The notes beneath the pieces were generated by a model, which made no database searches, was not told where the DNA came from, and worked only from the letters and a program-made list of their open reading frames with translations. Both the position numbers and the translations under genes were made by a program. From Novosphingobium rosa NBRC 15208 (GTDB lineage Bacteria > Pseudomonadota > Alphaproteobacteria > Sphingomonadales > Sphingomonadaceae), in the NCBI RefSeq assembly GCF_001598555.1, contig NZ_BCZE01000029.1, forward strand, positions 1 to 64,000: DNA of 64,000 nucleotides. The letters are read 5' to 3'. This document shows, piece by piece, positions 8,090-18,561 of this stretch. Numbering within the stretch: position 1 is the stretch's first letter; each line of letters starts with the position of its first letter.

Positions 8090-9670
8090 ATGATGACAGA
8101 GCCCTTGCTTGAAACAGGCCGCAACTGCTGGCGCATCGCACCGGCGGCCCGCGCCAGCGTCATCGTCGATGCCGATGACTATTTCAGGGCGGCCCGGGCA
8201 GCGATGCTGAAGGCGCAAAAGCAGATCCTTCTGGTGGGCTGGGATTTCGATGCCCGCATCCGCTTTGGCGGCGATGTCGAGGATGGCGCCCCCATCCGTG
8301 TCGGCGAGTTTCTCAGCTGGCTGGTCCGGCGCACGCCCGGCCTGCATATCCACATCCTGCGCTGGGATACGGGCGCCATCAAGACGCTGTTCCATGCCCG
8401 CACCCTGCTGCGCATCGCAAAATGGCTGCGCGATCCGAACATCCATTTCCGCCTCGATGCGCACCACCCGCCCGCCGGATCGCATCATCAGAAGGTGGTG
8501 GTGATCGATGACGATGTGGCCTTTTGCGGCGGCATCGACATGACCGCCCGCCGGTGGGACACGCGCGGGCATGAGGATGCCGAGCCCCGGCGCGTCGATC
8601 CCGATGGCCAGCCTTATGGCCCGTGGCATGATGCCAGCACCCTGCTGCAGGGGCCTGTCGCCGCGGCCCTCGGCGACATGTGCCGGGAACGCTGGACCAT
8701 CTCGGGCGGCGACCCCGTCGCGCCGGTGACGCAAGGCGCGGATTGCTGGCCGGACGGGATCGAGGCCGATTTCACCGCTGTCGAGGTCGGCATCGCGCGC
8801 ACCGTGCCCGAAATGGCCGATCAGCAACCCAGTCATGAGATCGAGGATCTCTATGTCGATCTGATCGCGCGGGCCCAAAAGTGGGTCTATGCCGAAAGCC
8901 AGTATTTCGCCTCACGCAAGGTGGCCGAAGCCATCGGCAAGCGTCTGGCCGAACCCGATGGGCCCGAATTCGTCATCGTCCACCCGGTCTCCGCGCAGGG
9001 CTGGCTGGAGCCTGTCGCCATGGATTCGGCGCGCGCCCGGCTGGTGGAGGCCCTGCGCGAAGGCGATCCCCATGGCCGGCTGCGGCTGTATCACCCCTTC
9101 ACCGCCAAGGGCGATCCCATCTACGTCCACGCCAAGGTGACGGTGGTCGACGACAGGGTGCTGCGTGTCGGCTCGTCGAATTTCAACAACCGCTCCTTGC
9201 GGCTGGATACGGAATGCGATGCGGTGATCGATGCCGGGCGCGATGCCAACACGCAGGCGGTGCGCGCGATTGCCGGCATTCGCAACGCCCTGCTGGCCGA
9301 ACATCTCGGAACCGATTGCCAGACCATCGAAGCGATGATCGAACGCACCGGCTCCCTGATCGAAACGGTCGAGACGCTGCGTGGAGAGGGCCGCTCGCTG
9401 CGCCCCTATGAGGTGCCCGATCTGGACGAGGTGAGGATCTGGCTGGCGGACAACAAGATCCTCGATCCGGAAGGGCCAGGCGAGATGTTCGAGGCGCTCT
9501 CGCAGCGCAAGCCCCTGCTAGGCCGCCTGAAGCCCCATCTCCATCGCCCCCATCTCCATCGCAAGGACGGCAGCCTCTCGGGCGGGCGCGTGGCCGGTCT
9601 GGCCTTGCTGGCGCTGGGCGGCGCCCTCCTGCTGGGCAAGGCCGCGGCCCGGACGCGCAAGCCGGACTAG
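8090..9670 (+). CDS. Phospholipase D-like protein with two HKD motifs and C-terminal membrane anchor
   Basis: 526 residues from the ATG ATG pair at 8090. Two HxKxxxxD motifs are intact: H133/K135/D140 (HQKVVVID, followed by CGG) and H347/K349/D354 (HAKVTVVD, followed by VGSSNFNNRS), so the bilobed PLD active site is complete. The family covers phospholipase D, cardiolipin synthase and related phosphodiesterases. The last about 25 residues form a hydrophobic stretch (VAGLALLALGGALLLGKAAA) flanked by basic residues, preceded by a His-rich linker, suggesting membrane anchoring at the C-terminus. An earlier in-frame ATG at 8054 lacks family similarity. Monocistronic; transphosphatidylation against hydrolysis cannot be told apart. 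Confidence 0.85.
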   Translation: MMTEPLLETGRNCWRIAPAARASVIVDADDYFRAARAAMLKAQKQILLVGWDFDARIRFGGDVEDGAPIRVGEFLSWLVRRTPGLHIHILRWDTGAIKTLFHARTLLRIAKWLRDPNIHFRLDAHHPPAGSHHQKVVVIDDDVAFCGGIDMTARRWDTRGHEDAEPRRVDPDGQPYGPWHDASTLLQGPVAAALGDMCRERWTISGGDPVAPVTQGADCWPDGIEADFTAVEVGIARTVPEMADQQPSHEIEDLYVDLIARAQKWVYAESQYFASRKVAEAIGKRLAEPDGPEFVIVHPVSAQGWLEPVAMDSARARLVEALREGDPHGRLRLYHPFTAKGDPIYVHAKVTVVDDRVLRVGSSNFNNRSLRLDTECDAVIDAGRDANTQAVRAIAGIRNALLAEHLGTDCQTIEAMIERTGSLIETVETLRGEGRSLRPYEVPDLDEVRIWLADNKILDPEGPGEMFEALSQRKPLLGRLKPHLHRPHLHRKDGSLSGGRVAGLALLALGGALLLGKAAARTRKPD

Positions 9671-9685
9671 GCGCATGACCTGAAA

Positions 9686-9707
9686 GGGTCGCTGCCAGGG
9701 CCGACCC
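9686..9707. terminator. Hairpin between convergent PLD-like and small genes
   Basis: GGGTCG-N10-CGACCC lies in the 39-bp gap between two convergent genes, ending 3 bp before the stop codon of the small gene. No U-run on either side. Possible bidirectional transcript end. Confidence 0.35.
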
Positions 9708-9709
9708 GG

Positions 9710-9907
9710 CTATTGCCCTTGTTCTTTCATATCCAGATAGGCTGCCTCGCGGGCTTCCGGGGTCAGCGCCAGCAGGTATTGCCTGGCGGCCTTATAGGTC
9801 AGGAAGGGCTGGCCATCCGTCACGATGGGGATGGTGCGGCCATTGTAGATACGGCGAAGCAAGCGCCTTTGCGGCCTGCTCAGGGATTCGATATGTTCAT
9901 CTGACAT
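9710..9907 (-). CDS. Small conserved-looking hypothetical protein, 65 aa
   Basis: From ATG at 9907 it encodes MSDEHIESLSRPQRRLLRRI and onward, a basic then acidic small soluble protein ending in YLDMKEQGQ. The upstream extension to 9997 (30 residues) is rich in Pro/Gly and looks non-coding, and GGGG immediately before the ATG plus GAAG further up are the only ribosome-binding hints. I do not recognise a domain. Helical content and the pattern TYKAARQYLLALTPEAREAAY suggest a compact helical fold. It is convergent with the PLD-like gene and divergent from the GH106 gene; nothing in the context assigns a role. Confidence 0.5.
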   Translation of the reverse strand: MSDEHIESLSRPQRRLLRRIYNGRTIPIVTDGQPFLTYKAARQYLLALTPEAREAAYLDMKEQGQ

Positions 9908-10033
9908 CCCCAATTTTGCTTCCGATCCCCTGAGCAAGCAAGCCCCACCGGGCGCGTTGTCGACCGACTTGGGCGGCCCGGCCGATGCTCCCTGCAAGAG
10001 GATGCGCCGAATTCCGGTTTGACGCCGATAAAT

Positions 10034-10067
10034 TTGTCTGCGAACTATACATTACTCTATAAACATG
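10034..10067 (+). promoter_or_regulatory. Operator site F (19-bp direct repeat) overlapping promoter of the GH106-GH78 operon
   Basis: GTCT-GCGAACT at 10036-10046 and ATAAACA-TG at 10059-10067; the two heptamers start 19 bp apart with a 12-bp spacer. The same geometry occurs at four other promoters of the locus. A possible promoter overlaps it: TTGTCT (10034-10039), 18 bp, TATAAA (10058-10063), so a protein bound here would occlude RNA polymerase. Confidence 0.6.
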
Positions 10068-10077
10068 AAACGAGGGG

Positions 10078-13000
10078 ATGCCCGTGGGTCAAGAGGGTGA
10101 AGGTGGGGGCAGCGGATGGGCGGTCCGTCGGCGCGAGGTGCTGGCGGGCGCGGCGATGACCGGCCTTGCCTCCATGGCGTCCGCCGCGCCGCTGGGCCTC
10201 AATCCCGGCGCCCGGGGCTCAGGCTTCGAAGCGGTGTCCGCCGCCTTCGATCAGCCGCCGCGTGAAGCCGGTCTCGGCGCCTATTGGTATTGGCTGGGCG
10301 GCGCGATGACGCGCGAGGGCGTCACCGCCGACCTTGAGGCGATGCACGCCAATGGCATCACCACGGCCATGCTCTTCGCCATCGGCGCGTCGGGCCGCAC
10401 GCCGCTTGTCTCGCCACCCGCCGATGCGCTGACGCCGGCATGGTGGGCTCTGGTCGATCATGCGGTGGCCGAAGCGGATCGCCTCGGCATGACCGTCTCG
10501 CTGAACATGTGCGACGGCTGGGCGACCGCCAGCGGTCCGTGGATCACGCCAGACCTGTCGATGCAGCTGGTCACCTGGTCCGAAACACGCGCCCATGCGG
10601 GCGACGCGGACATCCGCCTGCCCACACCGCCCCACCAGCGCGACTATTATCGCGACACGGCGGTTTTCGCCTTCCCCTGGCCGGAAAGCTTCGATGCAAG
10701 CAGCGCGGCCCTTCGCCCCCATGTCACCACGGACCTGCCGCTTATGGCCGGAGCCGAACCCGGCTGGATGCTCGATCCCGACAACAGGCGCGACCTCTTC
10801 GATACCACCGCGCCCGGCCATATCGACTTCGGCTTCGATCGCCCCTTCACCCTGCGCTCGGTCACGGTCAGAACACCCTCGCCCTATGGCTATGCGCCCG
10901 GCGTCTATCGCGCCGCAAACTCGCTGGAGGTGCAGGCGAGCGACGACGGCCATACCTTCCGCTCCGTCGGCTGGCTGGAGTATCCCAAACATGGCTGGCA
11001 GACCGATCTGACGACGCTCACCCATGCCCTGCCCGAGACGACAGCGCGCACCTTCCGCTTCCTGCATCATCCCGCGCGGCCCGAGCCCTATCGCGAGGAT
11101 TATGACTTCGGCGAGGATCTGCGGCTGCGCCTGTTCAGCCTTGAACTCTCGTCGCGCCCGGACATCCACCAGATCTCCGGCAAGAGCGCGGCCCAATGGT
11201 CCATCGCGCGCCGCACGACCAGCCGGGACGTGCCGCCCGCCGCCTGCGTCGATCCGGCGCAGGCCATCGATCTCACCAAGCAACTGCGCCCCGACGGCAC
11301 GCTGGACTGGACGCCACCGCAAGGCCGCTGGCGGGTTCTTCGCCTTGGCTACACCACCAGCGGCAAGGAGAATTCGGCGGCGGGCGGGGCGCAGGGGCTG
11401 GAGGTCGACCGCTTCAACCCGGCAGCGGTCAAGCTGCAGTTCGACCGCTGGTTCGGCGCCGTCCTCGACAAGGTCGGCCCGGAGCGTGCCGGTCGCGTGA
11501 TGAACACAGTCCATGTCGACAGCTGGGAGGCGAGCGGACAGAACTGGTCGCCCGGCTTCCTCGCCGATTTCCGGCGACTGCGCGGCTTCGATCTCACGCC
11601 GTGGCTGCCGGTGCTGGCGGGCGTGCCGATGGGCAGCGCGGAGGCCAGCGAGGCCGTGCTTCACGACCTGCGCCGCACGGTGGCCGAACTCACCCAGTCG
11701 GCCTTCTTCGAAACGGTTGCCGCCCTCGCCCATGCGCGCGGCTGCACCTTCAGCGGCGAACCGGCCAGCCCGACCTTTGCGGTGGACGGCCTGCGCTGGG
11801 CCGAGGCGACCGACGTTCCGATGGGCGAGTTCTGGCTGCGCACGCCCCGCAACGACAAGCCCACCGATGTCGCCGATGCCGTCTCGGGCGGGCGCATCTA
11901 CGGCAAGCGGGTGATCGCCACCGAAAGCTTCACGCAGGGGCTGATGGCGTGGGATGAGCATCCCGGCATGATGAAGCCGCTGGGCGACCGGCACTATTGC
12001 CGGGGCATCAACCGCTTCATGCTTCACGTCTATGCCGGCCAGCCCTTTCTGGATCGGGCCCCGGCCATGACGCTGAACGGCATCGGCAGCTTCTTCAGCC
12101 GCACGCAGACCTGGTGGAAGCCGGGCAAGGCGTGGTTCGACTATATGCGCCGCTGTCAGGCCGTGCTTCAGCAGGGGCGCGGCGTGGCGGACATCGCCGC
12201 CTTCATCGGCGAGGAGATCCCCTCGCGCGCGCTCCTGCCCGAGCGGCTGGACAGCGCCGTGCCCGAGGGCCTCACCTTCGACAGCATCAACCGCGATGCG
12301 CTGCTCCGGCTGGCGCGCGTCGAGCAGGGCGTGATCGTGCTGGCGGGCGGCGCGCGCTATCGGCTGCTGACGCTGCCTGCGGGCGGGCGCTATTCCTGCG
12401 AATTTCTGCGGGGCCTCTTGCGCCTGCTGCGCGCCGGGGCGACGGTTTGCGGCAGCGCGTCGCAGGGCCCGATCGGCCATGGCGATGATGCGGCCGCCCA
12501 TGCCGGCCTCGTCGCGCAGATCTGGGATGGCAGCGATCTGCGCCGGATCGGCGCGGGCCGGATGTTCGGCGACGGCGATGTCGCGGCGGCGGCGGCGCGG
12601 ATCGGCCTGACGCCCGATCTGACCGCGACCGGAGGCGCCATCGACTGGACCCATCGTACCGGAGACGGCTGGGACGCCTATTTCATCGTCAACAAGCACG
12701 ATCGGCCCATCCAGCCAGCGCTCTCCCTGCGCGGCAGCTTCGCATCGGTGGAACGCTGGAACCCCGATGGCGGGCGCCGGACGCGGCTCTCCGGCTGGAC
12801 ACGCCGTGGCGAACGCAGCGAGGGGCCCCTGACCCTCGCGCCGCGTGAAAGCGCGATCCTGCTGTGCCGCGCTTCGGATGGATCAGCACCTCCGAAGGAA
12901 CCGCTCCACCCCGCCACCACAGGCCGCACCCTTGCCGGGCCATGGCAGCTCAGCTTCAGCGGCTTCCATGCGCCCGATGCCCGGATCACGCTGCCGGAAC

Positions 13001-13428
13001 CAGCCTTGTGGTCAACCCTCTCCCCGCATGATCTGCGCTATCATTCCGGTTCGGGCCACTATCGGACCTCACTGACTTTGGAGGCAGCGGCGCTGGCCCC
13101 GGGCCGCCGCCTGTGGCTCGATCTCGGCACGGTGCGCGAGATGGCGGAGGTGATCGTCAATGGCCGCCTGATCGCCACCTTATGGACCCCGCCCTTCGCC
13201 GCCGACATCACCGGGGCGCTACGCCCCGGCGCCAACAGCATCGAACTGGTCGTCACCAACACCTGGCATAACCGGCTGGCCGCGGACAGCGCCCTGCCCG
13301 ATGCCCGGCGCGTCACCTGGGTGCAGCCACGCCTGCGCAAGAAGCAGGAATGGCTGCCGCACGCCGATGCACCGCTGATCCCCTCGGGCCTTGCCGGTCC
13401 CGTCCGCCTGATCGAGACCGCAGCATGA
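10078..13428 (+). CDS. GH106-type alpha-L-rhamnosidase, Tat-exported
   Basis: 1116 residues. A twin-arginine signal (RRREVLAGAAMTGLASM, residues 17-33) implies folded export. The N-terminal motif GLGAYWYWLGGAMTREGVTA, then DLEAMHANGITTAMLFAIG and LGMTVSLNMCDGWATASGPW, is the signature start of glycoside hydrolase family 106, which releases L-rhamnose from rhamnogalacturonans and plant glycosides. A C-terminal galactose-binding-like jelly roll is visible at about 1010-1090 (LWLDLGTVREMAEVIVNG, TLWTPPFAADITGAL). Length fits the family. GAGGGG abuts the ATG, so GTG at 10084 with 6-bp spacing is an alternative start. It overlaps the next gene by 4 bp (ATGA), and site F in front links it to the wider regulon. 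Confidence 0.88.
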   Translation: MPVGQEGEGGGSGWAVRRREVLAGAAMTGLASMASAAPLGLNPGARGSGFEAVSAAFDQPPREAGLGAYWYWLGGAMTREGVTADLEAMHANGITTAMLFAIGASGRTPLVSPPADALTPAWWALVDHAVAEADRLGMTVSLNMCDGWATASGPWITPDLSMQLVTWSETRAHAGDADIRLPTPPHQRDYYRDTAVFAFPWPESFDASSAALRPHVTTDLPLMAGAEPGWMLDPDNRRDLFDTTAPGHIDFGFDRPFTLRSVTVRTPSPYGYAPGVYRAANSLEVQASDDGHTFRSVGWLEYPKHGWQTDLTTLTHALPETTARTFRFLHHPARPEPYREDYDFGEDLRLRLFSLELSSRPDIHQISGKSAAQWSIARRTTSRDVPPAACVDPAQAIDLTKQLRPDGTLDWTPPQGRWRVLRLGYTTSGKENSAAGGAQGLEVDRFNPAAVKLQFDRWFGAVLDKVGPERAGRVMNTVHVDSWEASGQNWSPGFLADFRRLRGFDLTPWLPVLAGVPMGSAEASEAVLHDLRRTVAELTQSAFFETVAALAHARGCTFSGEPASPTFAVDGLRWAEATDVPMGEFWLRTPRNDKPTDVADAVSGGRIYGKRVIATESFTQGLMAWDEHPGMMKPLGDRHYCRGINRFMLHVYAGQPFLDRAPAMTLNGIGSFFSRTQTWWKPGKAWFDYMRRCQAVLQQGRGVADIAAFIGEEIPSRALLPERLDSAVPEGLTFDSINRDALLRLARVEQGVIVLAGGARYRLLTLPAGGRYSCEFLRGLLRLLRAGATVCGSASQGPIGHGDDAAAHAGLVAQIWDGSDLRRIGAGRMFGDGDVAAAAARIGLTPDLTATGGAIDWTHRTGDGWDAYFIVNKHDRPIQPALSLRGSFASVERWNPDGGRRTRLSGWTRRGERSEGPLTLAPRESAILLCRASDGSAPPKEPLHPATTGRTLAGPWQLSFSGFHAPDARITLPEPALWSTLSPHDLRYHSGSGHYRTSLTLEAAALAPGRRLWLDLGTVREMAEVIVNGRLIATLWTPPFAADITGALRPGANSIELVVTNTWHNRLAADSALPDARRVTWVQPRLRKKQEWLPHADAPLIPSGLAGPVRLIETAA

Positions 13429-16223
13429 CCTTCAACCGCCGCGAAGCGCTCTCCCTGATGGCCGTTGCGCCGATGGCCTCCATCAGACCGGCTGCCGCAT
13501 CGCAGGCCGCACCCGTCGCGCTGGCCATCGCATGGCGCGAACAGGCCATCGGCATCGACACGCGGCGTCCGCGCTTCTCATGGAAGCTGCGGGCCGACGA
13601 CACCGCGCGCGACATAAGGCAATCGGCCTTCCGTCTGGTGGTCGGCACCTGCGCCGAGGCCGTCCGGCAAGGCGAAGGGGCCATCTGGGACAGCGGCGTG
13701 ATGCACACGGCTCAGGCGCTGGCCCGCCCCCTGCGGGATCTGGCGCTGGAAAGCCACGCCAGCTACTGGTGGTCCATCCGCTGCGCCGACGGCCTGGGGA
13801 ACTGGAGCCGCTGGGCCGAGCCCCATCGCTTCGTGACCGGCCTGATCGATCCGGCGGACTGGCGCGCGGAATGGATCGCCGCCGCGCAGGACCGCACGCT
13901 GCCGCCGCACATTGCGGGCCAAGCGCCGCGTGACCTGCTCCCGGCCCAGCCCCTGCCGCTGTTCCGCCGCGATTTCACGCTCGATCAGGCGCCGCGCCGC
14001 GCCACGCTCTCGGTGGCGGGGCTGGGCCTTTACACGCTGGCGCTCAACGGCAGGACGGTCGGCGATGCCGCGCTGGCCCCGGGCTGGACCGACTATCGCC
14101 GCACCATCCTCTACGACACCTATGACGTGACGGCGCTGCTGCAGCCCGGCGCGAATGCGCTGGCGCTGATGCTGGGCAACGGCTTCTACAATGTCGAACA
14201 TCAGCCGGGCCGCTACACCAAGCTGCTCGACAGCTTCGGCCAGCCCAAGGCGATCCTGCTGCTCACCATCGAGGCGGCGGACGGTCAGCGCACCCATATC
14301 GCCACCGACAGCACATGGCGGACCCATGAAGGGCCGATCCGCTTCTCCTCCATCTATGGCGGCGAGGATGTCGATGCGCGTCTGGAGCCCACCGGCTGGA
14401 CCGCGCCGAACCATGCCGCCCCGGGCTGGTCCCCGGCGCTGGTGGTGCGCGGGCCGGGCGGGCGCCTGAAAGCCTCGCAGGTGCCGCCTGTCATCATCGG
14501 CGAGACGCTGATGCCGCAGTCGATCACGCAGCCCGCGCCGGGCGTCACGCTGATCGACTTTGGCCGCAACATCGCCGGGCGCCCGATGATCGAGCTGGTC
14601 GCCAACAGCGGGGAGACGGCCATCCTCACCCCTGCCGAAGCGCTCGACGCCCATGGCCGGGCCGACCAGCGCAGCTTCAACGGCGGCCCGAACCGGCGGG
14701 TCGAGTTCCGCTATACGGCGGCGGGCCGGGGCCTGGAGCGCTTTGAGCCGCGTTTCACCTATCACGGCTTCCGCTATATCGAGGTCAGCGGCGTGCCCCG
14801 CGCCGCCATCCACGCAATCGTGGCCCATGTGCTGCATGCCGATGCCGCCCGCGCGGGAGCCTTCACCTCGGAGGACGCGGACATGACCGCCATCCACCAG
14901 TTGATCGACCATGCGGTGACGAGCAACATGATGTCGGTGCTGACCGACTGCCCGCATCGCGAGAAGCTGGGCTGGCTGGAGCAGACCTATCTCAACGCGC
15001 CGACCGTTTTCTACAACCGCGACGCCATCACGCTTTACGAAAAGCTCGTCGACGACATCGCCGAGGCGCAGCAGGGCGATGGCATGGTGCCCGGCATCGC
15101 GCCCGAATACATCGCCTTCATCGACCGCGAAGGGCACGACCAGATCTGGCGCAACTCGCCTGAGTGGGGCGTGGCTGCGGTGCTGGCGCCATGGGCCGCC
15201 TATCGCTTTCAGGGCGATGCCGCGATCCTAGCGGCGGCCTGGCCTGCGGCGGAGCTGTATTGCCGCTACCTCGATAGCCGCTCGCAGGATGGGTTGCTCG
15301 ATTTCGGCATGGGCGACTGGTATGATATCGGCCCCAAAGACCCCGGAGAAGCCCAGCTGACGAGCCGCAGCCTCGTGGGCACCGCCGCCCATATCGAGGC
15401 GCTGCAGGCCATGGCGCGCATGGCGCCGCTGGTGGGCCGGGCGCGTGAGGCGGGTGACTATCAGGCGCGGGCGGCGCGGATCGCGGCGGCGCTCAACCGG
15501 CGTTTCCTCAATGGCGCGACAGGGCAATATGATCGCGGCAGCCAGACCGCGCAGGCGATGCCGCTGGCGCTGGGCCTTGTCCCGCCGCCGCAGCGCGCGC
15601 GGGCGCTGGCCCTGCTGATCGCCGCGATCCGGGCGACGGGCAATGGCGTCACCGCCGGTGATATCGGCTTCCGCTATGTCATCGAGGCACTGTCGCAAAG
15701 TGGTCGCGACGATATCGTGCTGGACATGCTGCGCGTCCGCGACCGGCCCAGCTATCTGTATCAGATCGACCACGGCGCCACCGCGCTGACCGAGGCATGG
15801 GATGGCAATCCGACCAAATCGCTCAACCATTTCATGCTCGGACAGGCCGAAGGATGGCTCTATGGGCGGCTGGCGGGGCTGCGCATCGATCATGCCCTGC
15901 CCGAACCACAGGCCCTGACCATCGCCCCTATCGTGCTGCCCTCGGTGACGGGGGCCACGGCCTGGCATGAGACGCCCGCGGGCCGCCTCGCCTGCCAGTG
16001 GCGCCGCGAGGGCGCACGGCTGACCATCGCCGTGGAGATCCCGGCGGGACGGCGCGCGACGGTGCTGCTGCCCGACATGCGCCCGGCATCGCTGCGCGAG
16101 GGCGGCCAGCCGCTCAGTCGACGGCCCGCGCTCCATGCCCGGCAGGAGCGCAATGCGATGCGCGTGGAACTGGGCTCAGGCCACTACAGCTTCGAGGGGG
16201 CGTGGCGGGCGCGGCCCGTCTGA
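13425..16223 (+). CDS. GH78-type alpha-L-rhamnosidase, Tat-exported
   Basis: 932 residues. Start chosen at the ATGA overlap with the GH106 stop rather than further upstream. A twin-arginine signal (NRREALSLMAVAPMASI) is followed by the N-terminal accessory domain, the Bac_rhamnosid_N domain (GDAALAPGWTDYRRTILYD) and the (alpha/alpha)6 catalytic barrel. The family signature appears as DCPHREKLGWLEQTY near residue 508, with the candidate general acid Glu in GWLEQ, and GATALTEAWDG near 790 where the second catalytic Glu is expected. It should remove terminal alpha-L-rhamnose in the periplasm and complement the GH106 enzyme. Its 3' end overlaps the convergent SGNH esterase by 40 bp. Confidence 0.9.
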   Translation: MTFNRREALSLMAVAPMASIRPAAASQAAPVALAIAWREQAIGIDTRRPRFSWKLRADDTARDIRQSAFRLVVGTCAEAVRQGEGAIWDSGVMHTAQALARPLRDLALESHASYWWSIRCADGLGNWSRWAEPHRFVTGLIDPADWRAEWIAAAQDRTLPPHIAGQAPRDLLPAQPLPLFRRDFTLDQAPRRATLSVAGLGLYTLALNGRTVGDAALAPGWTDYRRTILYDTYDVTALLQPGANALALMLGNGFYNVEHQPGRYTKLLDSFGQPKAILLLTIEAADGQRTHIATDSTWRTHEGPIRFSSIYGGEDVDARLEPTGWTAPNHAAPGWSPALVVRGPGGRLKASQVPPVIIGETLMPQSITQPAPGVTLIDFGRNIAGRPMIELVANSGETAILTPAEALDAHGRADQRSFNGGPNRRVEFRYTAAGRGLERFEPRFTYHGFRYIEVSGVPRAAIHAIVAHVLHADAARAGAFTSEDADMTAIHQLIDHAVTSNMMSVLTDCPHREKLGWLEQTYLNAPTVFYNRDAITLYEKLVDDIAEAQQGDGMVPGIAPEYIAFIDREGHDQIWRNSPEWGVAAVLAPWAAYRFQGDAAILAAAWPAAELYCRYLDSRSQDGLLDFGMGDWYDIGPKDPGEAQLTSRSLVGTAAHIEALQAMARMAPLVGRAREAGDYQARAARIAAALNRRFLNGATGQYDRGSQTAQAMPLALGLVPPPQRARALALLIAAIRATGNGVTAGDIGFRYVIEALSQSGRDDIVLDMLRVRDRPSYLYQIDHGATALTEAWDGNPTKSLNHFMLGQAEGWLYGRLAGLRIDHALPEPQALTIAPIVLPSVTGATAWHETPAGRLACQWRREGARLTIAVEIPAGRRATVLLPDMRPASLREGGQPLSRRPALHARQERNAMRVELGSGHYSFEGAWRARPV

Positions 16224-17424
16224 CGCTCCTCGAACAGCGCGGATGACACCGCCGCGGCCATGGCCGTGTTGCCCGCATCGTTGGGGTGGAGGTGGTCGCC
16301 ATCGTCGAAGGCCGGGTTCATGCAGGCCGGGTCGGCGGGATCGGCGGTCACCTGATCGAAATCCACCACCCCGTCGAAGATGCCGCTGGTGCGGATGAAG
16401 CGGTTGAGCGCGACCCGCATCGCCTCCGCCTTGGGCGTGTAATAGACCGCGCCCTTGAACGGCAGCAGCGTCGCGCCGATCACCTGCACGCCGCGCGCAT
16501 GGGCCCGCTCGACAAGCTGGCGCTGGGCCATCATCACCATCTCGGCGGTGACGATGCTGTCCGGCAGGGCCGACCAGCCGATATCGTTGATCCCTTCGAG
16601 CAGGATGACATGGGTCACCCCCGGCACGGCCAGCACATCGCGGTCGAAACGCGCAAGCCCCGGCGCGGCGAAACCATCGTGCAACAGCCGGTTCCCGCCG
16701 ATGCCGGCATTGACGATGCTCCAGCCCGCGCGCGCGGGATCGCGCGCAAACCGGCTGGCGAGCTGCTGCGGCCAGCCCATATCGATGCTGCTGGTCTTGG
16801 CGATGCCCTCGACGATCGAATCGCCGAAGGCGACGATCACGGGCGCTGGCGCGTCGCGCACCACCTCGACAGCGGAGACGATGCCCGGTCCGCGCAGACT
16901 TTCGGCGCCTTGCATCGCGGCCTCGGCGCCCCGGTCGCCGGGGGCGACCGCAATCCGGCTCAGATGGCCGCCGGGCATGCCCGCCTGGGGGTAATAGACC
17001 GAGACGACAAGGGTCTGCAGCGCGGAAACGGAAAGATCGAGGGCGTCGCTGACGATGGGCGCGCCAGCGGGCAGCGTCACATGGTCCTGCCCCGCGAACA
17101 TCACCTTGCGTTCCGAGCCCGGAATGACGCGCTGCCGGGGGTCGGCCAGCGCGATGCGCACATCGCCGACCGCGAGCGGCATGCGGCCATACTCATTGGT
17201 CAGGCGCAGCCGGATTCTGCGGGCGCCGATGCCGAGGCGCAGGGTCTGGCGGACCGTCTGGTTCTCGAAGATCGCGGGCGACGTTCCGGCTTTCAGCGCC
17301 ACGGGCGGCGAGCCGGGACTGAGCCAGCCCGCCACCCATGTTTCGGCAAAGGCTGGTGCTGGAACCACAAGGGAAAGCGGCAGCAGCACCCGGCAGAGCC
17401 GCGAAACCCAGGCATGGCTGGCGC

Positions 17425-17428
<4 letters not shown>
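16184..17428 (-). CDS. SGNH/GDSL-family esterase, secreted
   Basis: 414 residues, starting at a GTG that overlaps the CoA-transferase stop (GTGA). Sec signal peptide to about residue 28 (PAPAFA-ET). An N-terminal beta-rich domain of about 160 residues precedes the SGNH fold: Ser204 in VAFGDSIVEG, Gly/Asn in LEGINDIGW (Asn281) and the Asp378-x2-His381 pair in DGDHLHPND complete the catalytic set. Such enzymes deacetylate pectin, rhamnogalacturonan or xylan, so it may remove ester groups that block the rhamnosidases. Third gene of the minus operon SBP-like / CoA-transferase / esterase. The protein C-terminus is encoded opposite the end of the GH78 gene. Confidence 0.85.

Positions 17429-18557
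<1,129 letters not shown>

Positions 18558-18561
<4 letters not shown>

Noticed and set aside
10219..12699. 826-residue minus-strand frame over GH106
   Set aside because: No domain, no start signals, and the plus strand carries an unmistakable GH106 enzyme.
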